From DAIPJH01 sp036770365 (GTDB lineage: Bacteria; Pseudomonadota; Alphaproteobacteria; Rickettsiales; UBA998), in the NCBI GenBank assembly GCA_036770365.1, contig DAIPJH010000001.1, positions 124,001 to 188,000 of the forward strand: a DNA stretch of 64,000 nt, read 5' to 3'. The notes beneath the pieces are model-generated. The model did not search any database. It was not told the DNA's origin and worked only from the letters and a program-made list of their open reading frames with translations. Shown piece by piece: positions 45,097 to 54,136 of this stretch. Made by a program: the position numbers and the translations under genes. Position 1 is the stretch's first letter, and every line of letters begins with the position of its first letter.

Positions 45097-46455
45097 TCAA
45101 GCTTCACCTTGCTTCTTCCGCGCCCGAAAACGCTCAGCCCAATCAATCTTTTCATGCTGCTCGGCGCGTGAAAGCGCAAGTGCATTAATGGTGACATCCT
45201 CGGTAATCACTGACCCTGCGCCAATAATAGCACCGTCTCCGACCGTCACGGGTGCAACTAACGCTGTATTTGAGCCAATGAACGCGCCTTTACCAATAAT
45301 TGTCTCAAACTTATTGTAGCCGTCATAATTACAGGTAATCGTCCCTGCCCCAATATTGGTTTCTTCGCCAATGCGTGCATCCCCAAGATAGGATAAATGG
45401 CTGGCTTGCGCGCCTGATTCCATTACGGTTTTTTTGAGTTCTACGAAGTTTCCAACCTTATTATCACCCATTAGCACGGTCTGAGGGCGCAGTCGCGCAA
45501 ACGGTCCAACGATACAATCATCGCCAATGGTCGCACCTTCAAGATGCGATCCCATACGGATCTCCGTGCGGCTACCGACACGCACCCCTTCACCAAAAAA
45601 CAGATTCGGCTGCAAAATAACGTCTATTCCAAACTGCGTATCCGCCGCCAAAAACACGGACTCAGGAGCAATCATCGTTACGCCAGCATCCATCGCCGCA
45701 TTTCGTAATCGCGTTTGAAAGACGGCTTCTGCCGCTGCTAATTCACGGCGCGAGTTCACCCCCATCAATTCTTCTTCGGATGCTTCAACAACACCGCAAG
45801 ACAAACCTTCAGTACGAGCGATAGCTACAACATCCGTCAAATAATATTCGCCACTAGCGTTATTATTAGTTACTTTGGCAAGCAAATCAAAAATTCGCGC
45901 TTTACGACCGACCGCCATCACGCCAGAATTGCAAAGATTCAATGCACGAATCGCATCGTTAGCATCTTTATATTCAACAATCGCTTGTAGCTCACCTGAT
46001 TCATCCACCACCAAACGCCCATACACCCCAGCGTCGCGTGGACGCATCCCAAGCACGACCACATCATATTCTTCTAATGCGGCAGTCATTTTCTCCAACG
46101 TACATGGGCGAATCAACGGTGTATCACCATATAACACAAGTACATTGTGTGCTTCTTTAACTTTAAGCGTATCTTGCGCCGCCAACACAGCATCACCCGT
46201 ACCGAGCTGCGCTTTCTGTATCGCTTGCTCACACACTGGATTAACCTTTTTTGCCGTCACAATCACATCGTCCATGCCGTCGGCCGTCACAATCACAATC
46301 TTTTTCGGCTCAAGCTGCGACACACTGGCAACCACGTGCGCAATCATCGGACGCGAAGCAATCTGATGCATCACTTTTGGCAACGCAGATTTCATACGCG
46401 TACCTTTGCCCGCTGCCAAAATCACCGCTGAAAATTGCATTGAAGAAGTAGCCAT
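45097..46455 (-). CDS. glmU: Bifunctional GlmU (glucosamine-1-P acetyltransferase / GlcNAc-1-P uridyltransferase)
   Basis: Makes UDP-GlcNAc for peptidoglycan and LPS in two steps. The 452-residue product has an N-terminal uridyltransferase domain with LAAGKGTRMKSALPKVMH and VLYGDTPLIRP. The C-terminal left-handed beta-helix acetyltransferase has ARLRPQTVLMGDNKVGNFVELKKT, SYLGDARIGEETNIGAGTITCNYDG and IGSNTALVAPVTVG. Length is normal. ATG 46455 gives five residues before the usual MQFSAVILAAG; ATG 46440 is a possible alternative. The C-terminus is basic (RARKKQGEA). Confidence 0.97.
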   Translation of the reverse strand: MATSSMQFSAVILAAGKGTRMKSALPKVMHQIASRPMIAHVVASVSQLEPKKIVIVTADGMDDVIVTAKKVNPVCEQAIQKAQLGTGDAVLAAQDTLKVKEAHNVLVLYGDTPLIRPCTLEKMTAALEEYDVVVLGMRPRDAGVYGRLVVDESGELQAIVEYKDANDAIRALNLCNSGVMAVGRKARIFDLLAKVTNNNASGEYYLTDVVAIARTEGLSCGVVEASEEELMGVNSRRELAAAEAVFQTRLRNAAMDAGVTMIAPESVFLAADTQFGIDVILQPNLFFGEGVRVGSRTEIRMGSHLEGATIGDDCIVGPFARLRPQTVLMGDNKVGNFVELKKTVMESGAQASHLSYLGDARIGEETNIGAGTITCNYDGYNKFETIIGKGAFIGSNTALVAPVTVGDGAIIGAGSVITEDVTINALALSRAEQHEKIDWAERFRARKKQGEA

Positions 46456-46498
46456 AAAAGATTGCCCTACGTATCATAAGTTTCTATAATGTATTTCT

Positions 46499-46559
46499 GT
46501 CATTCCAGCGTACGCTGGAATCTAAAACGTCTGGATACCAGCTTGTGCTAGTATGACAA
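46499..46559. repeat. Dispersed palindromic repeat (type A), best copy
   Basis: CATTCCAGCGTACGCTGGAA is a near-perfect palindrome followed by TCTA, a 12-base spacer and a second arm ATACCAGCTTGTGCTAGTAT. Related copies are at 22574, 48841, 49237 and 56401. It lies in the gap between divergent glmU and rmuC. Confidence 0.7.
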
Positions 46560-46609
46560 GGCTTAATTGTTTGTATCGTTTTTGCAAGATGTAAAACAAG
46601 GAAATAATC

Positions 46610-48124
46610 ATGACCGAACAGCAAATGATACCTATCGCCTTTTTTGTCACCTTAGCCATTGGGCTGATTGTCGCGGCGGGGATTGCCTTATTTGCACTGC
46701 ATACGCTTAAACGACTATATCTTCGTTTAAAACAACGCGAAATGGAACTTGCTAGTGCATTGCAGAGTAATGACACGATGAAAGCACAACTAGAAGCGTT
46801 GGAGGAACTACGCAAAGAATATATGAAACTGGTGGAAGAACGCGCCTCCGCAGTAACCGAGCGCGCCGAAGCAATGCGCCAAATTGATATGATCATGGAA
46901 GAACGCAACGTAGCACGTGAAGAACGTGATCATGCCAAAGAACAAGCGGCGGAAGCGGATAAACTCCTAGAACTCAACGAACAACGCATGCGTGACCTTC
47001 AACGCCGCATGGAGGATTGGGAGCAACACCGAAAAGAATTCATCAAGCTTTCAGAAGCGGCAGTGCTTGAAGCTGGCAGCAAAATGTCAAGCAAACTACT
47101 CGAAGATCACAAACGTGAATCCGAAGAAGTTAAACGCCAACAAGAAATGCAAGTGAAGGAAACCACGGAAAAACTGCTGATGCAGTTTGATACCATTACC
47201 AAATCAGTGCATTCACTTAAAGACATTTCGAGCAATACATCAACGCGCATGGAAACCGTAATGCGCGCACTCACCAACCCAGGTGGCGCAGGGAAAATGG
47301 CAGAAATCGGGCTAGAAAACTCGCTCAAGAATCTTGGGCTTGAGGTTGGGCGTGATTTTATTATGCAGTACCATATCGCAGGGGAATCTCGCGGGGGGCT
47401 GCGCCCTGACGCGGTGATTTTCTTACCGCAAGACATGGTCATGGTGATTGATTCTAAGGCATCAAAATTCCTGATGGAAATCGCCGAAGCGGAAGGTACA
47501 GAAGCAGAAGCTGCGCTGATGGATAAACTTAAAAAGTCGATGAATGAGCATTTACGTACCCTAAGTGCGCGTGACTACCGCTCCGCCATCTCGCAGCAAT
47601 ACCGCGAGGCGGGACGCAGCGGTAATATCGGGCATATTTTTAATGTGATGTATTTGCCAAGTGAGTCTGCGGTCGAAAAAATCCGCTCGGCTGACCCACA
47701 ATTTGATGAAAAATTAGAAAAAGCGGATATTATTCTCGCAGGCCCAGCCAGCCTGACGGGTTTGTTCTCACTAGCAAAAATGAATATCGCCGCAGCACGC
47801 CAAGCGGAAAACGAAGCGGAGATCATCAAAACCGTCAAAGACTTGATGGAAAGCGTAGCGGTGGCATTCTCGCATGTGGATAAAGTCGGAACGGGCATCA
47901 AGTCAACGGTCGAACATTTTGAGAAATTTGCGCGTAGCGTCAATTCGCGCTTACTGCCCAAAATGCACCGCATCAACCAACTTGGCGTTCACCCTGCAAA
48001 AAACCGTGAGATTCCAAAGCCTTTGGCGACCTATGATATCCGCCGCATTGAAGAAACCGTGATGATTGAGGCGGATACGCCTGAAGAAGTTATGACTTAT
48101 GAGTTATCAGTGGTCAATCGTTAA
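46610..48124 (+). CDS. rmuC: DNA recombination protein RmuC
   Basis: Membrane-anchored protein of the RmuC family, which limits recombination at inverted repeats and contains a PD-(D/E)XK-like nuclease fold. The 504 residues have one N-terminal transmembrane helix (about 9-32), a coiled coil rich in Glu and Arg (about 35-200), and the conserved RmuC domain (about 215-450). Visible there are GGAGKMAEIGLENSLKNLGL, RPDAVIFLPQDMVMVIDSKAS and FNVMYLPSESAVE. The C-terminal tail is variable. AAGGA lies before ATG 46610. Confidence 0.95.
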   Translation: MTEQQMIPIAFFVTLAIGLIVAAGIALFALHTLKRLYLRLKQREMELASALQSNDTMKAQLEALEELRKEYMKLVEERASAVTERAEAMRQIDMIMEERNVAREERDHAKEQAAEADKLLELNEQRMRDLQRRMEDWEQHRKEFIKLSEAAVLEAGSKMSSKLLEDHKRESEEVKRQQEMQVKETTEKLLMQFDTITKSVHSLKDISSNTSTRMETVMRALTNPGGAGKMAEIGLENSLKNLGLEVGRDFIMQYHIAGESRGGLRPDAVIFLPQDMVMVIDSKASKFLMEIAEAEGTEAEAALMDKLKKSMNEHLRTLSARDYRSAISQQYREAGRSGNIGHIFNVMYLPSESAVEKIRSADPQFDEKLEKADIILAGPASLTGLFSLAKMNIAAARQAENEAEIIKTVKDLMESVAVAFSHVDKVGTGIKSTVEHFEKFARSVNSRLLPKMHRINQLGVHPAKNREIPKPLATYDIRRIEETVMIEADTPEEVMTYELSVVNR

Positions 48125-48172
48125 GCTCTTACTCATACTCCATAACTGACAACGCATAACAAGGAAAAACCC

Positions 48173-48787
48173 ATGCTCACCAATATCCTCTCTGACGATT
48201 TTGCCCTTAATGACCCTTATGATGTATTTGAGGCGTGGTATGCGCTGGCGGCAAATGATGTGAAAGTGGATGATCACACCGCAATGACACTTGCAACAGC
48301 AAGTTCAATGGGTATCCCCTCCACCCGCATTGTCTTACTTAAGGGGTTTGATAAACGCGGCTTTGTGTTCTACACCAACCTTAAAAGCCATAAAAGCCGA
48401 GATTTACGTGAAAATCCCCATGCGGAACTGTGCTTTTACTGGCCATCGCTTTACCGCCAGATTCGCATCAATGGCACCGCCGTATTAGTAAGCGAAGGCG
48501 AAGCAGATGCCTATTTTGCCAGTCGTGGACGCGAGAAGCAACTCGGTGCATACGCTTCGCATCAATCCGATAAACTTGATTCACGCGCTACGTTTGATAA
48601 ACGCTACGCCTTACTGGAAGAACATTTTAAGGACGCCACAGACATCCCTCGTCCAGACTTTTGGGGCGGGTGGCGCATCGTCCCACAGTCAATAGAATTT
48701 TGGCATGGGCAAGATTTCCGTTTACATCATCGCGGTACGTTTACGCACAATGCAAACGGCTGGGATTTTTCCCTCGTTTATCCTTAA
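48173..48787 (+). CDS. pdxH: Pyridoxamine 5'-phosphate oxidase
   Basis: FMN enzyme that makes pyridoxal 5'-phosphate from the pyridoxine or pyridoxamine phosphates. The 204 residues show STRIVLLKGFDKRGFVFYTNLKSHKSRDL (split over the FMN site), ELCFYWPSLYRQIRINGTA, ASHQSDKLDSR and the C-terminal PdxH signature WGGWRIVPQSIEFWHGQ with FRLHHR. Length is slightly short, as in many alphaproteobacteria. AAGGA precedes ATG 48173. It lies 48 bp after rmuC on the same strand. Confidence 0.96.
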   Translation: MLTNILSDDFALNDPYDVFEAWYALAANDVKVDDHTAMTLATASSMGIPSTRIVLLKGFDKRGFVFYTNLKSHKSRDLRENPHAELCFYWPSLYRQIRINGTAVLVSEGEADAYFASRGREKQLGAYASHQSDKLDSRATFDKRYALLEEHFKDATDIPRPDFWGGWRIVPQSIEFWHGQDFRLHHRGTFTHNANGWDFSLVYP

Positions 48788-48840
48788 TTTTCTTGCCTCT
48801 TACATTAAGAAACAGTATGTTCTACCTTGCTTTTTATTGT

Positions 48841-48909
48841 GTCATTCCACTGTGAAGTAAAACCTAAAGATGGTATTTCCAAGATTCCAGCTTGTGCTGA
48901 AATAATAAA
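48841..48909. repeat. Dispersed palindromic repeat (type A), degraded copy
   Basis: GTCATTCCACTGTGAAGTAA at the left and GATTCCAGCTTGTGCTGAAA at the right are related to the arms of the copy at 46499. It lies in the gap between pdxH and the small periplasmic gene. Confidence 0.55.
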
Positions 48910-48948
48910 GATTTATTCTACAAACAACCAAACTCAAAGGTACTTATC

Positions 48949-49194
48949 ATGTTGAAAGCTCTTATTTCTGCTTCTGCGCTTGTTCTCATCAGCACCGCTG
49001 CACTTGCGGGTGGCAAGACCTATCAAGTAACTGGCCCTGTCACCGCGATCAGTGATCAAGCTATCACCGTACAAAAAGGCAAAGAATCTTGGGAAATCGC
49101 ACGCGGCGCGGCGGTTGTTCCTGCGGATGTAAAAGTTGGTTCAAAGGTCACCATCTCGTACACCATGACTGCGACGACTGTTAAAGCAAAGTAG
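48949..49194 (+). CDS. Small periplasmic protein of unknown function
   Basis: 81 residues. A clear Sec signal peptide (MLKALISASALVLISTAALA, cleavage after residue 20) is followed by about 60 residues of likely beta structure: TYQVTGPVTAISDQAITVQ, KESWEIARGA and VKVGSKVTISYTMTATTVKA. The pattern of a small OB-like or DUF5666-like barrel is suggested by alternating strands, but no family can be fixed. AAAGGTAC lies before the ATG. It is flanked on both sides by dispersed repeats. Confidence 0.8.
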   Translation: MLKALISASALVLISTAALAGGKTYQVTGPVTAISDQAITVQKGKESWEIARGAAVVPADVKVGSKVTISYTMTATTVKAK

Positions 49195-49199
49195 TACTT

Positions 49200-49304
49200 C
49201 GTCATTGTGAGCGTAAGCAAAGCAATCCAGTTATTTGTCATTCTACTGTAAAGTGGAATCGTTGCGTGTGATTTATCCAGATTCCAGCTTACGCTAAAAT
49301 GACA
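49200..49304. repeat. Dispersed repeats, type B followed by type A
   Basis: GTCATTGTGAGCGTAAGC with AAAGCAATCCAG (49201-49230) is type B, of the kind widely seen in intergenic regions of some alpha- and gammaproteobacteria. Type A arms (CATTCTACTGTAAAGTGGAA and GATTCCAGCTTACGCTAAAA) follow to 49304. The rest of the 335-bp gap (49195-49529) holds nothing else recognised until the direct-repeat promoter. Confidence 0.6.
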
Positions 49305-49444
49305 GAGAGTCAAATTGGTTGGCGTGCGCTGCCCCTCTTGGCCATTCCTCGCAGGTGACCAGATGTTTTTTGTTCCCTTAATGCTTCCTTTTCATTCCCA
49401 CAAAATTACCCTTCCAACAAAAATAATCAAAAAAATGCAATCTA

Positions 49445-49486
49445 GCACATTAACGTCATATTTCTGTAACACAAAACGGTTATAGT
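49445..49486 (+). promoter_or_regulatory. Direct-repeat promoter
   Basis: Cores GCAC (49445), TCAT (49456) and TAAC (49467) have an exact 11-bp period, with TATAGT (49481-49486) beginning 10 bp after the last. CTGTAACA plus TTATAGTC is close to the layout of the E. coli phoA promoter. It controls the orphan gene at 49530. Confidence 0.65.
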
Positions 49487-49529
49487 CATACTATGAAAAT
49501 AAATCGCAATAATAGATGCGGAGGATGCA

Positions 49530-50411
49530 ATGGGTAGCACGTCTAATTATGATTCTGTGCGTTATAACGCTCAAGGACAAGTCATTTCTAGGACCACATC
49601 TAGTCGTAATTCTGGCGGCATAATCAATGAAGCTGGTGGCGTACTTGGTTTATTGGGCGGAGGTCTTTTAGGTGGGGGCTTTGGTGGCATTGGTGGTCAA
49701 AAAACCCAACTTTATATGACTCTTTTCGGCGGACCAGTAAAAGATTTAATTGGCACGGGCTTTAACAGATTGATGGGACGAACCTCAGAAGATGACGTAC
49801 GTTCTGCTGTTAACGAAAATAATTTAGTTCGAATTAAAACTGATACTGATGTACGCAGAGCAGATCGAGAAGCTGGCAATATTGGTCGCGGTGGAAATGA
49901 CAATTTTGTACTTCGCGCTGAAGTAGATGGCGCAGCGGAACGCGCAGAAATTAGACGTGGAGTAACAACACGCGGATCTGTCAGCGGATCAGCGGGACGT
50001 GCTGGTAGCGCAAGCGATGTTGCGACAGGTGAACCAGAGGGAACAAACACTCGAAGCCTTTCCACCAGCGGCCAAGAAGATAGTGCTATCATGAGGTTCA
50101 TCAAAGCCTTAATGGCTCTTATGAATAAAACTGATGACACCCCAAGCAATGACGTTAACCGCGTCAGCATCAAGCTTAATCAAGAATACAATAAAGGATC
50201 TGCGGCAGAAGGTGTTATTAAGCAGCTTGAAGTATTAGCTGGTAGCCAAGGCGCAGAGCTGGATGGCAAAATCAGCGCAGAAGAACTCAAACGCGCACAA
50301 GAGGCTGTCAAAAAGTCAGGCAAAGACATTGAACTCTCAGACGCGGGTAATGACACTTTTATCGTTGGCAGCAAAGCTAAATCCGCACAGGAACTTACTG
50401 CAACACGTTAA
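49530..50411 (+). CDS. Orphan protein with glycine-rich hydrophobic segment
   Basis: 293 residues. GGAGGATGCA directly before ATG 49530 is a strong ribosome binding site. The N-terminal 25 residues are Ser/Asn/Arg-rich. A Gly-rich hydrophobic stretch (about 32-55, GGVLGLLGGGLLGGGFGGIGG) follows, then a polar region rich in Arg, Asp and Gly. The C-terminal 60 residues contain GAELDGKISAEELKRAQEAV, similar in layout to the acidic loop in the large orphan at 42205 (ADGKVDASELK). No known domain. It has the shared direct-repeat promoter and ends at a strong terminator. Confidence 0.75.
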   Translation: MGSTSNYDSVRYNAQGQVISRTTSSRNSGGIINEAGGVLGLLGGGLLGGGFGGIGGQKTQLYMTLFGGPVKDLIGTGFNRLMGRTSEDDVRSAVNENNLVRIKTDTDVRRADREAGNIGRGGNDNFVLRAEVDGAAERAEIRRGVTTRGSVSGSAGRAGSASDVATGEPEGTNTRSLSTSGQEDSAIMRFIKALMALMNKTDDTPSNDVNRVSIKLNQEYNKGSAAEGVIKQLEVLAGSQGAELDGKISAEELKRAQEAVKKSGKDIELSDAGNDTFIVGSKAKSAQELTATR

Positions 50412-50430
50412 ACATTGAACTTATAGCCAC

Positions 50431-50467
50431 AAACACCCTCATAGTGGAAACTCTGAGGGTGTTTTTA
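50431..50467 (+). terminator. Rho-independent terminator
   Basis: An 11-bp perfect stem, AAACACCCTCA (50431-50441) with TGAGGGTGTTT (50454-50464), followed by more T. It starts 20 bases after the stop of the orphan gene at 49530. Confidence 0.88.
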
Positions 50468-50477
50468 TGCAGTTCTC

Positions 50478-50499
50478 CCTCTCCCACATGTGGGAGAGG
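50478..50499. repeat. REP-like palindrome
   Basis: A 22-bp perfect palindrome with half CCTCTCCCACA. Similar CTCTCCC/GGGAGAG palindromes followed by ATTGGGTGAG are common dispersed intergenic elements. It lies 20 bases after the uvrA stop and may protect that transcript's 3' end. Confidence 0.6.
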
Positions 50500-50519
50500 A
50501 TTGGGTGAGAGAAAAAGAA

Positions 50520-53420
50520 CTAAGCCGTCTTCTTACTAACCCCTGAATCTTGATCTCTACCCACTAACAACGGTCTCAGATAATGACCCGTAATACTATC
50601 TTCGCAGGCGGCAATGTCTTCAGGTGTACCAAAGGCAACAACTGTACCACCCTTGATACCGCCACCAGGACCAATATCGACCACCCAATCAGAGGTTTTA
50701 ATAACATCAAGATTATGCTCAATAATAACCATCGTATTACCCGTATCAACCAGCGTATGCAGCACTTTAAGTAAGCGTGCAATGTCTTCAGAGTGAAGTC
50801 CTGTGGTTGGCTCATCGAGAATATAGAGTGTGCGACCTGTGGCGCGTTTAGAGAGTTCTTTGGCGAGTTTAATGCGCTGCGCTTCCCCGCCCGACAAGGT
50901 GGTCGCGGATTGCCCAAGCTTAATATAACCAAGACCAACCTCCTGCAAACAAAGCATTTTCTCACGGATAGAGGTTTGCGCAGCAAAAAATCCGACCGCC
51001 TCATCTACCGTCATCGCCAAGACTTCCGCAATCGATTTATCTTTATATTTGATCTCCAACGTCTCGCGGTTATAGCGTTTGCCTTTGCAGGCATCGCACA
51101 TCACATAAACATCAGGCAAAAAATGCATCTCAATTTTGATAAGCCCATCACCCTGACATGCTTCGCAACGTCCACCCTTAACGTTGAATGAAAAACGCCC
51201 AGATTTATAACCACGCGCTTTTGCTTCTGGCAACGCGGTAAACCAATCACGAATTGGCCCGAATGCGCCAGTATACGTCGCAGGATTCGAGCGCGGTGTA
51301 CGTCCAATTGGCGATTGATCGATCTCGATCACTTTATCCAAAAACTCTAAACCACGCATCGCGGTATGCGCACCCGCCATTGCCTTTGTACCCATGATGC
51401 GTTTTGCTGCTGCTTTATACAGTGTCTCAATCACAAAGCTAGACTTACCGCCGCCTGAAACCCCTGTAACGCACGTCATCACGCCAAGCGGCACATCGAC
51501 GGTGATGTTTTTCAGATTATTTGCGGTACAACCTTCAACATGGATCTGACGATGCTTGACGGTAGCACGGCGTTTTTCTGGCACTTTGATGAATCTGCGA
51601 CCTGAGAGAAAATCCCCCGTCACGCTACCTTCGGTATCCATCACTTCTTGCACCGTACCTTGCGCAACAACCTGCCCGCCATGCACGCCTGCGCCAGGAC
51701 CCATATCAATCAAATGGTCAGCATGACGCATCGTGTCTTCATCATGCTCGACCACAATCACTGAATTTCCCAAATCACGCAGGTGTGTTAATGTATGAAT
51801 CAAACGGGCATTATCGCATTGATGTAACCCAATTGACGGCTCGTCAAGAACGTAGAGTACGCCTGACAAGCCTGAACCAATTTGTGACGCCAAGCGAATA
51901 CGCTGCGATTCTCCACCTGAAAGTGTCCCAGATTCACGCGAAAGCGAGAGATAATCTAGCCCAACATTGACCAAAAACCCTAATCTATCACGAATCTCTT
52001 TAAGCACTTTTTCTGAGATCTTTTGGTGAGTTGGATTGAGTTTTTCAGCCAATTCATTGAACCATATGCTACTGGCTTCGATGCTCATACGACAGACTTC
52101 GCCAATATGCAGCTCGCCGACTTTAATGCACAAGGTCTCAGGCTTCAAACGGTAGCCATTACAGGTTTGACAATGGGTTTTATTTTGGAATTTCTCTAAC
52201 TCCTCACGCACCCACGCCGAATCCGTCTCGCGGTAACGGCGTTGTAAGTTAGGAATCACCCCTTCAAATGGCTTATTACTTTTAAACGAACGTGCGCCAT
52301 CATGAAAATGCATCTCAATCGGCTCGTCGCCCGAACCGTGTAGAATAATATCCTGAAAACGCTTAGTTAAATCTTGAAAAGGGTCATGCAGACTGAATTT
52401 ATAATGACGCGCCAAGCCCTCTAAAGTTTGGATGAAATATTTTGATTGCGTGCCTTCCCACGGGGCAATCGCCCCTTGATAAAGTGATTTTGTCCCGTCT
52501 GGCAACACCAATTCTTCATCAAACACCATCTCAGAACCCAAACCATCACAGGCGGGGCATGCACCAAACGGGCTGTTGAACGAGAATAAACGCGGTTCAA
52601 TTTCTTCGAGCGTAAAGCCAGATTCAGGGCAGGCGAATTTTGAGGAGAAAGTCAGAATATCACCATCTTTATGATGCGTTTCAATATCTTCTGGCAAGCC
52701 TACGATTTCCACATGCACTAAACCATCACTCAGCGCAAGCGCGGTCTCGAGCGAATCCGCCACACGATTGCCCAAGTCATCCTTGACCACCAAACGATCA
52801 ACCACCACTTCAATCGTATGTTTCTTGTTTTTATCAAGCGATGGCGCATTCTCTATAGTCACCATCTCACCGTTGATTTTCAGACGCGTAAAGCCACGTT
52901 TTGCCATATCACGAATTTCTTTGGCATGTTCACCTTTACGCCCGCGTACAATCGGTGCAAGCAAATGCAATTTCGACCCCACCGGCAACGCCATGATCGC
53001 ATCAACCATCTGTGAAACGGTTTGACTTTCAATCGGTTTGCCTGTTGTTGGTGAATACGGAATCCCAATGCGTGCATAAAGCAAGCGCAAATAATCATAG
53101 ATCTCAGTGACCGTTCCCACCGTTGAACGCGGATTTTTTGAGGTGGTTTTCTGGTCAATTGCGATCGCAGGTGAAAGCCCATCAATGCTTTCCACATCAG
53201 GCTTATCTTGAATATTCAAGAACTGACGCGCATAGGCAGAGAGTGATTCAACATAACGACGTTGCCCTTCGGCATACAGCGTATCAAACGCCAAGGACGA
53301 TTTGCCCGAACCCGAAAGCCCCGTAATCACCACAAACTGTCCACGTGGAATATCCAGCGACACATTTTTGAGGTTATGTTCTTTTGCACCACGAATCGAA
53401 ATAACGTCTCTATTACTCAT
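50520..53420 (-). CDS. uvrA: Excinuclease ABC subunit A
   Basis: DNA damage-recognition ATPase of nucleotide excision repair. The 966-residue product has two ABC modules: Walker A VITGLSGSGKSSLAFDTL near residue 33 and CVTGVSGGGKSSF near 650. Each has a signature (LSGGESQRIRLA and LSGGEAQRIKLAKEL) and a DEPS/DEPT Walker B. Zinc modules are visible as CPACDGLG, CQTCNGYRL and CEACQGDGLI with CDACKGKRY. Length is typical. It diverges from ssb, a common arrangement. No GTTC-N7-GTTC LexA site was found in the 130-bp gap. Confidence 0.98.
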   Translation of the reverse strand: MSNRDVISIRGAKEHNLKNVSLDIPRGQFVVITGLSGSGKSSLAFDTLYAEGQRRYVESLSAYARQFLNIQDKPDVESIDGLSPAIAIDQKTTSKNPRSTVGTVTEIYDYLRLLYARIGIPYSPTTGKPIESQTVSQMVDAIMALPVGSKLHLLAPIVRGRKGEHAKEIRDMAKRGFTRLKINGEMVTIENAPSLDKNKKHTIEVVVDRLVVKDDLGNRVADSLETALALSDGLVHVEIVGLPEDIETHHKDGDILTFSSKFACPESGFTLEEIEPRLFSFNSPFGACPACDGLGSEMVFDEELVLPDGTKSLYQGAIAPWEGTQSKYFIQTLEGLARHYKFSLHDPFQDLTKRFQDIILHGSGDEPIEMHFHDGARSFKSNKPFEGVIPNLQRRYRETDSAWVREELEKFQNKTHCQTCNGYRLKPETLCIKVGELHIGEVCRMSIEASSIWFNELAEKLNPTHQKISEKVLKEIRDRLGFLVNVGLDYLSLSRESGTLSGGESQRIRLASQIGSGLSGVLYVLDEPSIGLHQCDNARLIHTLTHLRDLGNSVIVVEHDEDTMRHADHLIDMGPGAGVHGGQVVAQGTVQEVMDTEGSVTGDFLSGRRFIKVPEKRRATVKHRQIHVEGCTANNLKNITVDVPLGVMTCVTGVSGGGKSSFVIETLYKAAAKRIMGTKAMAGAHTAMRGLEFLDKVIEIDQSPIGRTPRSNPATYTGAFGPIRDWFTALPEAKARGYKSGRFSFNVKGGRCEACQGDGLIKIEMHFLPDVYVMCDACKGKRYNRETLEIKYKDKSIAEVLAMTVDEAVGFFAAQTSIREKMLCLQEVGLGYIKLGQSATTLSGGEAQRIKLAKELSKRATGRTLYILDEPTTGLHSEDIARLLKVLHTLVDTGNTMVIIEHNLDVIKTSDWVVDIGPGGGIKGGTVVAFGTPEDIAACEDSITGHYLRPLLVGRDQDSGVSKKTA

Positions 53421-53550
53421 CCAACCACAGCCTTCTACTTTGTCCGCATTAAAATTTGACCAGTTATACCGAATTATTGCTGGAATGTAAGCGAGATTTA
53501 CGCTTATATGACGATGAAAGTGTAATTTGATGTGTTTTTAGGAGTTTGAT

Positions 53551-54021
53551 ATGGCTGGCAGCGTGAATAAAGTGATTTTACTTGGTAACTTAGGGGCAGA
53601 TCCTGAAATTCGCGCCACACAAGATGGACGCGAGATTGCCAATTTGCGCATCGCCACCTCTGAGAGCTGGAAAGATAAAAGCGGTGAGCGTAAAGAAAAA
53701 ACTGAATGGCATCGCGTCGTTGTCTTCTCTGATGGTCTGGTTAAGGTCGTCAAAAACTACCTGCGCAAAGGCTCAAAGGTCTATATCGAAGGACAGTTGC
53801 AAACCCGCAAATGGCAAGACAAAGAAGGCAAAGACCAATATTCTACCGAAGTGGTGTTGCAAGGCTTCAATGCAACCCTGACCATGCTTGATGGCAAACG
53901 TGATGGTGAAAGCAGTGGAGAATCTTACGGCGGTGGGTACAATCAATCTATGACAAACTCTGGTAATGGTGGCGGCAATTATGCCCCTGCACCTGAACTT
54001 GATGATGAAATTCCGTTTTAG
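53551..54021 (+). CDS. ssb: Single-stranded DNA-binding protein
   Basis: Tetrameric ssDNA-binding protein for replication and repair. The 156 residues contain the OB fold at 1-112 (MAGSVNKVILLGNLGADPEI, EWHRVVVF, KGSKVYIEGQLQTRKW), a Gly/Ser/Asn-rich disordered linker, and the acidic partner-binding tip DDEIPF. All are standard. AGGAG lies about 8 bases before ATG 53551. It diverges from uvrA. Confidence 0.98.
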   Translation: MAGSVNKVILLGNLGADPEIRATQDGREIANLRIATSESWKDKSGERKEKTEWHRVVVFSDGLVKVVKNYLRKGSKVYIEGQLQTRKWQDKEGKDQYSTEVVLQGFNATLTMLDGKRDGESSGESYGGGYNQSMTNSGNGGGNYAPAPELDDEIPF

Positions 54022-54136
54022 GATTTAATTCGCTCCCGCTTCGGTCTACTGTCCGTTGCGTGAGCCTAACACCTTCGACGACTAAAGAGCTTGGACTTCT
54101 GTCCTCGCTACGTCCCATGAGATGATAGAGTGTGGT

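Noticed and set aside
53421..53550. LexA/SOS box between uvrA and ssb
   Set aside because: No GTTC-N7-GTTC or GAAC-N7-GAAC pattern was found in the gap.
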